DNA from: Clostridiaceae bacterium AM27-36LB
GTDB lineage: Bacteria; Bacillota; Clostridia; Lachnospirales; Lachnospiraceae
DNA: 64,000 bases
Reading direction: 5' to 3'
NCBI GenBank assembly: GCA_003480725.1
Contig: QUJQ01000006.1
Span: forward strand, 139,362-203,361
Part shown: positions 53,520 through 61,896 of the stretch, piece after piece
Layout of the letters: each line of letters starts with the position of its first letter
Numbering within the stretch: the first letter of the stretch is position 1
The notes under the pieces: model-generated
What the model was told of the DNA's origin: nothing
Databases searched by the model: none
Seen by the model: only the letters and a program-made list of their open reading frames with translations
Translations under genes and position numbers: made by a program

Positions 53520-54359
53520 TTACAATCTACATATCTGATAGACTTTTCTAAATATACCCACGTCCATATATTTTAACTTAACACCTAAAGTCTTGCATTC
53601 GGATGTAAAATATTCCGCTTTTCTTCTTATTCGATGTATCTTCCACCAGTTAATCTTTTCAGATAATAGTTCAGTAACTTCATAATCTGACCTCTTCATA
53701 CTCACTTCATTCAGACTGGTATTTTCACCTGTAGATATATGCACATAAAGTTTTTCTGGATTAATAACTCCTCTTGCCTTATTCTCTACCAATAAAATCC
53801 ACAAAAAGTAATCATCTGATCCATTTATTCTTAAATAAGTATTTTTCCATAAATCAGGAATACATTTTTTTCGAAGCAGTACCTGTCCCGGCGATGCAAT
53901 GGGATTGGAATACATGTAATAACACCATTTGTCCAGACAAGCCAGTTGATGCTTTTTCGACATGAAAATATCTTCTTCACTACCATCTTCATATCGATAG
54001 ATCCCAGATGATACTATCCAGTCAGAACTACCCATTTTAGAATATTGGTTCTCCAGATAATTATCAGCTATTACATCATCCTGATCTAACATTAAAATAT
54101 AATCTCCCGAACAAAGCTCAATTCCTCTTATTCTGGACTTATGAATTCCCATATTTCTATCATTCACAAATATTTTAACAGAATATGTACAATTACACGT
54201 ATCCAATTCTATTTTTTCTTCTGGATAATCATTTATAAACACAACTTCCATCGATGCACTTTTAAGTCTTCTACTATTCTGATCCATCATATTCAGGATT
54301 TGTGGAATATACTTTTTTCCTTTATACAACGGTATTATTACAGAAATCATCGGTTTCAA
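53520..54359 (-). CDS. Glycosyltransferase family 2
   Basis: 279 residues. PMISVIIPLYKGKKYIPQIL, VVFINDYPEEKIELD, NMGIHKSRIRGIEL and ILMLDQDDVIADNYLENQY form the GT-A core with DQDD as metal site. The start is probably TTG 54359: GGAGG lies 8 bases before it and it overlaps the flippase stop as TTGA. An ATG at 54374 has no good site. By eye the gene is richer in A+T than its neighbours, as is the adjoining flippase, which hints at separate acquisition. Confidence 0.83.
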   Translation of the reverse strand: MKPMISVIIPLYKGKKYIPQILNMMDQNSRRLKSASMEVVFINDYPEEKIELDTCNCTYSVKIFVNDRNMGIHKSRIRGIELCSGDYILMLDQDDVIADNYLENQYSKMGSSDWIVSSGIYRYEDGSEEDIFMSKKHQLACLDKWCYYMYSNPIASPGQVLLRKKCIPDLWKNTYLRINGSDDYFLWILLVENKARGVINPEKLYVHISTGENTSLNEVSMKRSDYEVTELLSEKINWWKIHRIRRKAEYFTSECKTLGVKLKYMDVGIFRKVYQICRL

Positions 54360-55891
54360 TCTCTCTTCCTCCATCTATCCCGGACTAATCGCACACCTTC
54401 CATCGCAATCTCTTCTTTTCCAATAATTGTTAGAATAATAAAGCTTCCAAACTCTAATATAACAGCAATACTAAATACTAAAATTTTATTGCTAACTAAT
54501 TTTGATTGCAACCAAACCTCACATATTCCGGTTGCAATCATAGTGGCAAGTCCTATTTTAATTATTGGAACAATAAAATAGCAAAAATTAATGGCTTGTT
54601 TTTTTCTATTAAAAATATATAATGCAAAAAAACAGGTTGCAATATTAGATATTGCTGTTGCCAATACTACACCGCTCAGTCCCAGATATTTTGATAATGT
54701 AATAGATAAGACAATGTTAAGTCCAACCGTTCCCATTCCAATTTTCATAGGCATAGCTGTATCTCCTAACGAGTAGCATGCTCTAAACAATAATGTATTC
54801 ACACAAAAAGCAGTAAGATATAGCACATAACACCGCAGTCCCTGTGCTGTCAATGCCACCGCATATTCTCCAAATGCTCCTCTTCCAAATGCTATACTAA
54901 CAATCAGATCCGCTGTCATGATAATAAATATAGTAATCGGAATGCAAAAGAAAAGACTAATATGAATTCCTTTCTCCATCTTTTCCATGCCTTCTTTAAT
55001 CTTTCCTGCTGCAAAAGACTCTGCCAGTTCTGTATAAATAATTGTTGTCATGGGAATTCCAATCATATTAGAAGCAAACTGATATAATACACCAGCATAA
55101 GAAACCGCTGTTACCGTTCCTTCTTCCATTCCCGACAACAGACTCTTATCTACAAGCTGATTCAACTCACTAAATGCATTCCCCCAGAATATTGGTAATG
55201 TCTGGATACACAGACGAGTAATTCTTGAATCCCGCAATCCATATTTCAGTGTTACGCATCCATACTTTTTACTTCTTATCTGCAAGAAAATATACTGTAC
55301 AACGTAAGAAACCGGAACTGCTACAGCCATTGCCGTTAATCCAAACTTATGGCCAAACAAGAGAACAATTGCAGTCAAAATCACATTATTCATCATTGCA
55401 GCCAAAGATGAGAATCCATAGTTTTTCTCTGCATTAAGCAAACTTTGTAATAATTGATTGGACATGTAAAAACACATTCCCCATACCATAATCCGAAAAT
55501 AAGACACAGCTAACTGTGATTTTTCCAATGTGTATGCCGGAAACAAGACGCGAAATAATATCGGTGCTGAAATATATAATACAACCGATACAAAAATTGC
55601 CAGTATGAATACATCTGTCATCGTCCGGCTTGTAAAACCCTTGGAATCTTCTTTATCCTTTTCCCGTATACTAATATAGATTGGTAGAAACGAAACTGCC
55701 AGTGCCTCGGATATGGAGATCAATACATTCTGCATCAGACCTTCCGCCACATAATAGGCATCTGTTTGAATCGTAGCCCCATAAATTGATGCAATGGTCA
55801 TGGATTTTACAAATCCCAACAGCTTATTTACAAATGTCAGGAAAAACAGAATCACTGCCGCATCCAGAAATGTATTTTTCTTTTCTTTCAT
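54356..55891 (-). CDS. Flippase, MurJ/MviN-like (MOP superfamily)
   Basis: 511 residues, about fourteen membrane segments. It starts DAAVILFFLTFVNKLLGFVK, followed by ASIYGATIQTDAYYVAEGL, a MurJ-type opening with an acidic residue in helix 2; LLFRACYSLGDTAMPMKIG is the family's conserved turn. It could be a lipid II-type or glycan flippase. Position in a polymerase operon favours polysaccharide export. It overlaps the neighbouring genes by 4 bases on each side. AT-rich region. Confidence 0.86.
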   Translation of the reverse strand: MKEKKNTFLDAAVILFFLTFVNKLLGFVKSMTIASIYGATIQTDAYYVAEGLMQNVLISISEALAVSFLPIYISIREKDKEDSKGFTSRTMTDVFILAIFVSVVLYISAPILFRVLFPAYTLEKSQLAVSYFRIMVWGMCFYMSNQLLQSLLNAEKNYGFSSLAAMMNNVILTAIVLLFGHKFGLTAMAVAVPVSYVVQYIFLQIRSKKYGCVTLKYGLRDSRITRLCIQTLPIFWGNAFSELNQLVDKSLLSGMEEGTVTAVSYAGVLYQFASNMIGIPMTTIIYTELAESFAAGKIKEGMEKMEKGIHISLFFCIPITIFIIMTADLIVSIAFGRGAFGEYAVALTAQGLRCYVLYLTAFCVNTLLFRACYSLGDTAMPMKIGMGTVGLNIVLSITLSKYLGLSGVVLATAISNIATCFFALYIFNRKKQAINFCYFIVPIIKIGLATMIATGICEVWLQSKLVSNKILVFSIAVILEFGSFIILTIIGKEEIAMEGVRLVRDRWRKRD

Positions 55892-57138
55892 GAATCAACT
55901 TCACCTTTTCTATGGGTCTTACCTGTCTCTGTAATCATTGCAAATGCAAAGATGCTGACGGACAGATTGCGGAACGTGAACCAGTAATGAATATATGCAT
56001 GATTAGCCGTTACCAGATACCAGCAGATCGGTCCTGCTGCAACTAACAGCAACAACAATGCCTGATCTATCTTCATAACTGCTCTGTTCCTGATACACCA
56101 GATTCCAACCCATAAGATCAGTATCCCCGCAAGAAGCACTCCGTATAAATTAAAATAAATATAAAAGTTTCTAAGCACTGCCATAATCCGACTGATCTGT
56201 TCAGCTCCCACTTCTCCTGAAGCTCGACCCATAACCGTCTGCAACGCATCTGCAAAAATATTCTCCTTAAGCAACGCAGATCCAATCAACCACTTTCCTG
56301 CCCACATGAGCAGATATCCTAATCCCCAGGAACATGCACATGCTACGATCCTTTTTAATTCATTTCCGATGTTCTCATTATCCAATACAATACATAATAC
56401 AAGTGGAATACCTAGCGCATATATTGGATAAGTCAAAAAATCCACATAACTGGTCAGCGCACCAGCCAGAAAGAACATCTCTATGTACTGCTCTTTCTCC
56501 TTTATCTTTTCATATCTGCATAAAAGAAACAGACTTATCCCTGTCCCTACATAAAATGAAGTAGAAAACTGCAACGAATATGGCAGGGCCATAGGAAACA
56601 GTCCTGCTACTGACAATAAAAATGCCAGCATGCCTCTTCTCAGATCCCGTTTCCAGAGCTGTCTTAAGATCAACAGCACCAATATCGCCATGACGATTCC
56701 ATTCAGAATACGAATCTGTCCATAGTTGAACACCAGCAACAGAGGTTTTAACACAACCAGATATCCATGCCAGTATCGCTCATATGAAGTCAGCGTCAGT
56801 CCCCGATCCTGGTCCAGATATTTCTTCAAAGCCAGTTGTGTATGCTCATTATCCAGTTCTGCTCGCCCTGCTTTCATAGCCGCCTGATATGCCGGAAGCT
56901 CCGATTGATACACCGCATTTCCAAGCATGATCGCATCTGTTGTATTGTCCAGTGACGATCCCTTATATTCCGGCAGTACAAACGGGTTGTCCCCTTCCTC
57001 CAGGAATGCATCCACAGATACTCTCACATGTTCCTGTATAGGTCTTACTGGCAGACAGTACACTGCTGTCAATGCCAGTGTACCTGCCACCAGACATGCT
57101 AGGTACAGAACCGCCAGTTTCTTCAGTTGCTGTATCAC
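55888..57138 (-). CDS. Polytopic membrane protein, uncharacterised GT-C-like family (paralogue of 23238-24440)
   Basis: 416 residues, about ten hydrophobic segments. It shares with 23238-24440 the ordered motifs YERYWHGYLVVLKPL, YVDFLTYPIYALGIPL, SWGLGYLLMWAGKW and NHAYIHYWFTFRN. The start is probably GTG 57138, with GGAGG 8 bases before it and a 4-base overlap with the upstream stop; ATG 57159 lacks a site. Function unknown; a sugar transferase or a ligase at the outer face is possible. Confidence 0.62.
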   Translation of the reverse strand: MIQQLKKLAVLYLACLVAGTLALTAVYCLPVRPIQEHVRVSVDAFLEEGDNPFVLPEYKGSSLDNTTDAIMLGNAVYQSELPAYQAAMKAGRAELDNEHTQLALKKYLDQDRGLTLTSYERYWHGYLVVLKPLLLVFNYGQIRILNGIVMAILVLLILRQLWKRDLRRGMLAFLLSVAGLFPMALPYSLQFSTSFYVGTGISLFLLCRYEKIKEKEQYIEMFFLAGALTSYVDFLTYPIYALGIPLVLCIVLDNENIGNELKRIVACACSWGLGYLLMWAGKWLIGSALLKENIFADALQTVMGRASGEVGAEQISRIMAVLRNFYIYFNLYGVLLAGILILWVGIWCIRNRAVMKIDQALLLLLVAAGPICWYLVTANHAYIHYWFTFRNLSVSIFAFAMITETGKTHRKGEVDS

Positions 57139-58301
57139 TTTCCATTCCTCCGATTCCATCGCTGTTCAACCCGTACTCTGCAGCTATCCAGCCATGGCCA
57201 TACATAATATCCCAGCAAAACAGGATAAAAACCACTCAGCATCTTAAAATGTTCATGTTCCAGCAGACTGTATGTAATAAATATAAGCAATATAATCAAA
57301 AACTTTTCATTCTTATCCTTATATGCCTGCCAGATTGCAAACAGATTCAGTCCAATAAACAGGAGAAGAATGATAACACCATAGTTCAGTCCTAGATGTG
57401 CATACATAATATCCAAATATCCATAGGTTCCATTATCAAAGATCTGTCCAAACAAGGTAAATCCCTTATCCACCCAGAACCTGTTTGCCAGCAGCAAACG
57501 TGAAGACACGGTATATGGAAAACGTTGGAACCATCCGCTCAAAGAGTATACCATTGTCATCAGACTTAACATCCCCACACAACCAACGATCAATGTACTC
57601 GCTGCTGCTATGCCCCATGTCCTGCATCTCTTTTTCATGTTCCATCTATACTTTCTGCTGATGCAGACAAGAACAGACAATCCCACCAATAACACTACGC
57701 AGATCTCAGATGTCCTGCTGTTGGCAAAATGATCAACAGCCAGCACCGCACCTATCATTGCCACCATGTCTTTCCAGTTCCACTTCTCATATCGTATGTA
57801 AAACCATAAGATGCAGAGTATCAAAAAGAACAGTCCCATCTCATTCGGATGTGACCAGCCAAAACTGCTGCGAAGTCTTCCTCCTATCATCTGATCTGTA
57901 TGGTCAGGATACAGTCCCACTAGCGGCAATGCAATCAGTGCACATCCCAGACAGATTCTTGTCACCAGGTCTACTTTTAAGACCTTGTCCAGATCTATGT
58001 CTTTGATCAGCAGAAGTCCTGCAACAAACCATACTACTACGTTAGTCTGCGTGGTGATCCGGCTGATCTCCGCCAGGCCAGCCAGACTAATGACCATACA
58101 CCAGTCAATCCAGTTGTTCTTCTGTAGGATCACTTTCACTGCCATGATACTATAAATTCCAAGCAGAAAATAATTCCACCAGACACCTGTACTCTGCCAG
58201 GTATCCTCGCAGACTGTTGATAACATTCCGTATAAAAGAAAGCCTTCGACTGCTATGCATGTCAGTATTATTTCTACTTTTGAATGGTACTTTTGTAACA
58301 A
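57135..58301 (-). CDS. O-antigen polymerase/ligase-like membrane protein (Wzy-like)
   Basis: 388 residues, ten to twelve hydrophobic segments. The RLRSSFGWSHPNEMGLFFLIL segment and LAVDHFANSRTSEICVVLLVG are the Wzy/WaaL pattern (G-x-x-x-H-P-N and a following S-R-T). Such proteins join repeat units at the outer face. The start is TTG 58301 with AGGAGAGG upstream. It begins 14 bases after the end of the lysozyme remnant, so it may be transcribed from a promoter beyond it. Confidence 0.78.
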   Translation of the reverse strand: MLQKYHSKVEIILTCIAVEGFLLYGMLSTVCEDTWQSTGVWWNYFLLGIYSIMAVKVILQKNNWIDWCMVISLAGLAEISRITTQTNVVVWFVAGLLLIKDIDLDKVLKVDLVTRICLGCALIALPLVGLYPDHTDQMIGGRLRSSFGWSHPNEMGLFFLILCILWFYIRYEKWNWKDMVAMIGAVLAVDHFANSRTSEICVVLLVGLSVLVCISRKYRWNMKKRCRTWGIAAASTLIVGCVGMLSLMTMVYSLSGWFQRFPYTVSSRLLLANRFWVDKGFTLFGQIFDNGTYGYLDIMYAHLGLNYGVIILLLFIGLNLFAIWQAYKDKNEKFLIILLIFITYSLLEHEHFKMLSGFYPVLLGYYVWPWLDSCRVRVEQRWNRRNGK

Positions 58302-58314
58302 TTTATTCCTCTCC

Positions 58315-59036
58315 TTAATACGATTTATAACTTACATCTCTGTCCACATTACCCGAGATGCCACTTACCCGTCCGGTGCTTGTATACTGCCACATGGTCA
58401 CACCTCCGCCGATATATCCCATGTCCTCTGTTAAAATCGCGATATCTGGCGATCCAGACTTCGCAGTCTGACAGAGCATTCATATCCAGGTAATTATTCA
58501 GCCAGTTTAGATTTGCATATAGGACAAAACGATACCCTGCACTCTCAATCTCATCTTTAAACGCCCGGACAATTCTTGTTCTGTCACTTTTACTTGTAGC
58601 ATTCAGAACGGTAGATTTCATACCCATCTGCACCAGTCACCTGGTTTCAGCTCACCTGCAAGGTCTGATAATCCAGGCTGTCCACAGAACTCATTTTCGC
58701 ACTTTCCAAAGTTGTTCTCTGCGCTACCGAATCTGACTCTTCTCCATCCAGTTCTTCCACTGCACAGATCTTATATTCATATAATGTATCAAACATCAGT
58801 CCAGTATCCGCATATCGTAAAGTATCTCCTGACTCAATGTTTTTAAGCAGCGAGTATTCCTGATCTCCTTGCTTTCTATAAATCTTATATCCAGTTGCCC
58901 GCTCATTCTTTTCCCATGTCAAAATAATCCGGTTATATCCAAAAGCTGCCATATACAAAGTAACCTTCTCCAGCGGCTCCCGTTCTTCCGGTTCTTCTGG
59001 ATCTTTCAGAGCAGGTTCGTACATCCTCAATAATCA
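58315..59036 (-). pseudogene. Remnant of FN3 - GH25 lysozyme-like cell-wall hydrolase
   Basis: Three pieces in different frames. (i) 58647-59030 encodes a fibronectin type III domain (VTLYMAAFGYNRIILTWEKN, GYKIYRKQGDQEYSLLKNI). (ii) 58349-58633 encodes the second half of a GH25 catalytic domain (FKDEIESAGYRFVLYANLNW, VWIARYRDFNRGHG). (iii) From about 58425 the next frame gives YIGGGVTMWQYTSTGRVSGI and ends at 58315, the normal GH25 C terminus. Removing one G from the GGG after GGACAT restores the frame. The N-terminal half of GH25, with its catalytic Asp/Glu, is missing. The frame has a stop (TGA) right at the IS66 edge. Confidence 0.82.
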
Positions 59037-59156
59037 GTACCTGTTCATCTTACCACATTTCTGAGATAATTGCTCCCATCAACATATCTAAACATGATTT
59101 CGTGCAATTCGCTCGATTTGTACGAATCGTGTCACTCTATCCAGGAGGATTATCTT

Positions 59157-59543
59157 ATGAATGCAAAACAAAAACTTCATCAGGTCTGTCTTCAAGAATG
59201 GGCTGGTCGCTTTGCGGAACAGAAAGCCAGCGGGCTGACTGTCCGGCAATGGTGTGAGGTTAATCATTTTTCCTTTCACACCTATAACTACTGGAAGCAT
59301 CTTCTCAAAGAAGAAGTTGTCGATCAGGTACTTCCTGATATTGTTCCAATTCCTGTCTCTGCAGTCCCTGAGTACCAGTCTTCACTCGAAGCGGCAGAAG
59401 TTAGCTCTATTCGCTCTAATTGTGCGATTCGAGTGAATCAGTCCTTTATGAAACTGAACATCAATGGAATCAGCATTGAGATCGATGATTCTGTCTCCGT
59501 GGAGTTTCTTTCAAAACTCTTCAAGGCGGTGCACTATGCTTAA
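59157..59543 (+). CDS. tnpA: IS66 accessory protein TnpA-like
   Basis: 128 residues. It starts MNAKQKLHQVCLQEWAGRFA, with a helix-turn-helix in KASGLTVRQWCEVNHFSFHTYNYWK, as in the small first protein of IS66 elements, needed for transposition but without a known catalytic role. The ATG at 59157 has AGGAGG upstream. It overlaps tnpB by 8 bases (GTGCACTATGCTTAA), the usual IS66 coupling. Confidence 0.88.
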   Translation: MNAKQKLHQVCLQEWAGRFAEQKASGLTVRQWCEVNHFSFHTYNYWKHLLKEEVVDQVLPDIVPIPVSAVPEYQSSLEAAEVSSIRSNCAIRVNQSFMKLNINGISIEIDDSVSVEFLSKLFKAVHYA

Positions 59544-59895
59544 AGATGCTGACCCTACCTATTTTGCTGGTATCAACATTGTCTGTGGCTACACAGATCT
59601 CCGATATGACATTGATTCACTTGCTGCCATCATCGAACGTAGATATCATATGAATCTTTTCGTTCCTAACACATTGTTCCTTTTCTGCGAAAGGTCTGCC
59701 TCGAAGATCAAAAGTCTCCTGTGGAAAAGCGATGGTTTCCTGCTCTTTTACAAACGTGTGGAATCCGGACATTTCACATGGCCGCGGTCATCTTCTGATC
59801 TCAAATCCATGTCTGCAGAACAGTTTCACTGGCTGATGCAGGGCTTTGCAATCGAACCTGTCATTCATGATGTCACACCACAAAGTTCCAGTTAA
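59536..59895 (+). CDS. tnpB: IS66 accessory protein TnpB
   Basis: 119 residues, complete. GYTDLRYDIDSLAAIIE, FLFCERSASKIKSLLWKSD, FLLFYKRVESGHFTWP and AEQFHWLMQGFAIE are the IS66 Orf2 family pattern. The ATG at 59536 lies inside the end of tnpA. Its biochemical role in transposition is unknown. This is not the TnpB nuclease of IS605-type elements. Confidence 0.9.
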   Translation: MLKDADPTYFAGINIVCGYTDLRYDIDSLAAIIERRYHMNLFVPNTLFLFCERSASKIKSLLWKSDGFLLFYKRVESGHFTWPRSSSDLKSMSAEQFHWLMQGFAIEPVIHDVTPQSSS

Positions 59896-59920
59896 ACGCT
59901 GTTTTTCTTTGTGCAATACA

Positions 59921-60021
59921 GAGAACCTTTTTCCTGTTTTCAGGACAGTTCTCTTTGGGCTATGCACAGCTTCCGAAGACCTTCTAACTATGTTTACAAG
60001 GTCTCCAAAGCTCTGCACAGC
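59921..60021 (+). repeat. Two stem-loops in the tnpB-tnpC spacer
   Basis: Hairpin 1 (59921-59953): GAGAAC..CCTGttttCAGG..GTTCTC. Hairpin 2 (59959-60021): a long imperfect arm GCTATGCACAGCTTCC..GACCTT against AAGGTC..AAAGCTCTGCACAGC. The spacer 59896-60175 (280 bases) holds no open frame of note apart from these and a weak promoter before tnpC. Confidence 0.5.
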
Positions 60022-60121
60022 ACTTCCTTTTTCTATTTTCATCTTTCTTTTTTCTCCTCGGGAATCCAATCTCTCAGCTTTTCATCTATGGTCATTTTTA
60101 CCTGTTCCTGTTTTTGCTGAA

Positions 60122-60151
60122 TTGTTCTTTTTTCCCGGATTCTGGTATAGT
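60122..60151 (+). promoter_or_regulatory. Candidate promoter of tnpC
   Basis: TTGTTC (60122-60127), 18-base spacer, TGG-extended TATAGT (60146-60151), about 25 bases before the tnpC ATG. Confidence 0.35.
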
Positions 60152-60175
60152 GGTTCCAGTTAGGAGGCATGGATC

Positions 60176-61773
60176 ATGATTCAGTTATCAGATGAACAAT
60201 TACACAACCTTGGCAAAGAAGCTCTCATTATTATTGTTTCTTCCTTGCAGGATCAGCTTCATTCACTGCAGTCACAGCTGGATCATGCCAATGCACAGCT
60301 TTCTGATACGAATCGACAGATCGAACTTCTCACAGAACAGATCCGCATTATAAACCAACGCTATTTCGGCCGCAAATCAGAAGCAAATCTTTCTGAAATC
60401 GACGGCCAGATATCCCTTTTTGATTCTTTCAATGAAGCAGAATACTTAAACCAGAATTCTGCGAAAGAACAGCAGATCTTGATGAGCTTCCTGCCCGTAT
60501 TATCGAACACAGACTGTCTGATGAGGAGTTAGCCATCAAGTTTCCCAATGGTTATAAAGAGCTTCCACAAGAAGTCTATAAACGTCTTCATATTATTCCT
60601 GAAACGTTTATCGTTGATGAGCATCATGTTCATGTCTACGCCTCAAAAAACAATGATGGAACCATTCTGAAAGCTCCAAGACTCAGGGATTTTTTCCGGA
60701 ACAGTATCGCTACTCCGGCATTGATCGCCTCCACCATAAATGGCAAATACACCAATGCCCTGCCATTGGAACGGCAGGCAAAAACTTATCAGATGAACGG
60801 CATCAATCTTGCAACTAATACTATGGCAAACTGGGTGATCAGAAGTACTGATATGTATCTTTCTCTAATTTATGATCGTATGCATGAACTGATCTATGAC
60901 AGTAAAGTCATCCATGCCGACGAGACTCCGGTAAAGGTCATGCGTATTGACAATGCCAAAATCAAAAACGGCAAAAAGACTTATATGTGGGTCTATCGGA
61001 ATCGGTCTCTTAAAGGTACTCATCCTATCGTTCTCTACGATTGGCAGGATTCCCGCCGTTCAGATCATCCACGGGAGTTTCTGAAAACTTTCTCCGGAAC
61101 TGTAGTGACCGATGGGTATCAGGTCTACCATAAGCTCGAAAAAGAACGGGAGGATCTCAAAGTTGCCGGCTGCTGGATCCATGCTAGAAGACCTTTTGCA
61201 GACTTTATAAAATCTGTCGGTCTCACGGCTGCCAAAGGGTCCATCGCCCAGGAGGCTTATGACATGATCACCGAAATGTTACGTATAGATAATACTTTTG
61301 ATGATCTGCCTGTATCTGATCGCAAGAAGCAGCGTCAGCTTGTTCTCTCTGAGAAAGTTGATGCTTATTTCGCATGGATAAAACAAAAATATGCCCAGGT
61401 AACACCAAACGGTTCCATCGGCAAAGCTCTTGCATACAGCATCAATCAGGAAAAATATTTGCGTGTCTTTCTCACCGATGGCAACATTCCTATGGACAAT
61501 AACTACGCCGAGCAAGCAATCCGTCCATTTACTCTTGGTCGGAAAAATTTTGTTTTGATCGAATCTTCCAATGGAGCCAAAGCCAGTGCTGTCCTGTACA
61601 GCCTGGTTGAAACAGCCAAAGCAAATGGACTGAATACCTTTGAGTATTTTAATCTGCTTCTCGCTGAGATTCCGCAACACGTAGATGATAATAATCTCCG
61701 CTTTCTGGATAATCTTCTTCCATGGTCACCTATGGTACAGAAAGCATGTCCAAGTAAATATAAAAAATCTTAA
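60176..61773 (+). pseudogene. tnpC: IS66 transposase TnpC, disrupted
   Basis: The first frame (60176-60532) encodes the N-terminal coiled coil (LQDQLHSLQSQLDHANAQLS) and the IS66 linker INQRYFGRKSEA. At about 60470 the reading frame shifts: the next frame resumes with DLDELPARIIEHRLSDEELA and runs to 61773 with the DDE-type transposase (VIHADETPVKVM, TVVTDGYQVYHKL, NNYAEQAIRPFTLGRKNF). Compared with the family, about 20 residues between SAKE and DLDELP are missing, so a small deletion rather than programmed frameshifting is likely. No full-length transposase can be made. Confidence 0.85.
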
Positions 61774-61813
61774 CTTTTCAAGGTCCAATCTATTTTTATA
61801 AAATCAGCGCAAC

Positions 61814-61835
61814 CCCCGGAAACTCGGGGATTTTT
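61814..61835 (+). terminator. Candidate terminator after tnpC
   Basis: Stem CCCCG / CGGGG with a short GAAACT loop followed by ATTTTT, within the right end of the IS66 element. Confidence 0.45.
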
Positions 61836-61896
61836 GCTTATCTGGTACTCATGTTTGAAGGCTTACTATTCACCTATCTACTCCCTCTGTTTTTAA

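Larger units (their letters stand above)
59037..61848 (+). mobile_element. IS66-family insertion sequence, inactive
   Basis: Carries tnpA-like, tnpB and a disrupted tnpC in the order normal for IS66. Ends are uncertain: GTACCTGTTCATC on the left (59037) and GTACCAGATAAGC on the right (complement of 61836-61848) match at 9 of 13 positions and may be the terminal repeats; no target duplication is visible. About 2.8 kb, the size expected of the family. It lies next to the lysozyme remnant and separates it from the repeat-protein gene. Confidence 0.8.

Noticed and set aside
59536-59895. TnpB as an RNA-guided nuclease
   Set aside because: This is the IS66 Orf2 protein, which only shares the name with the IS605 TnpB; no RuvC motifs are present.
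60176-61773. Programmed frameshifting in tnpC
   Set aside because: No slippery heptamer or downstream pseudoknot is visible at the frame change, and about 20 family residues are missing there, so a deletion is simpler.
59037-61848. Target-site duplication of the IS66 element
   Set aside because: The 8 bases outside the two candidate ends (AATAATCA-like and TCATGTTT) do not match, so the ends or the insertion history are uncertain.
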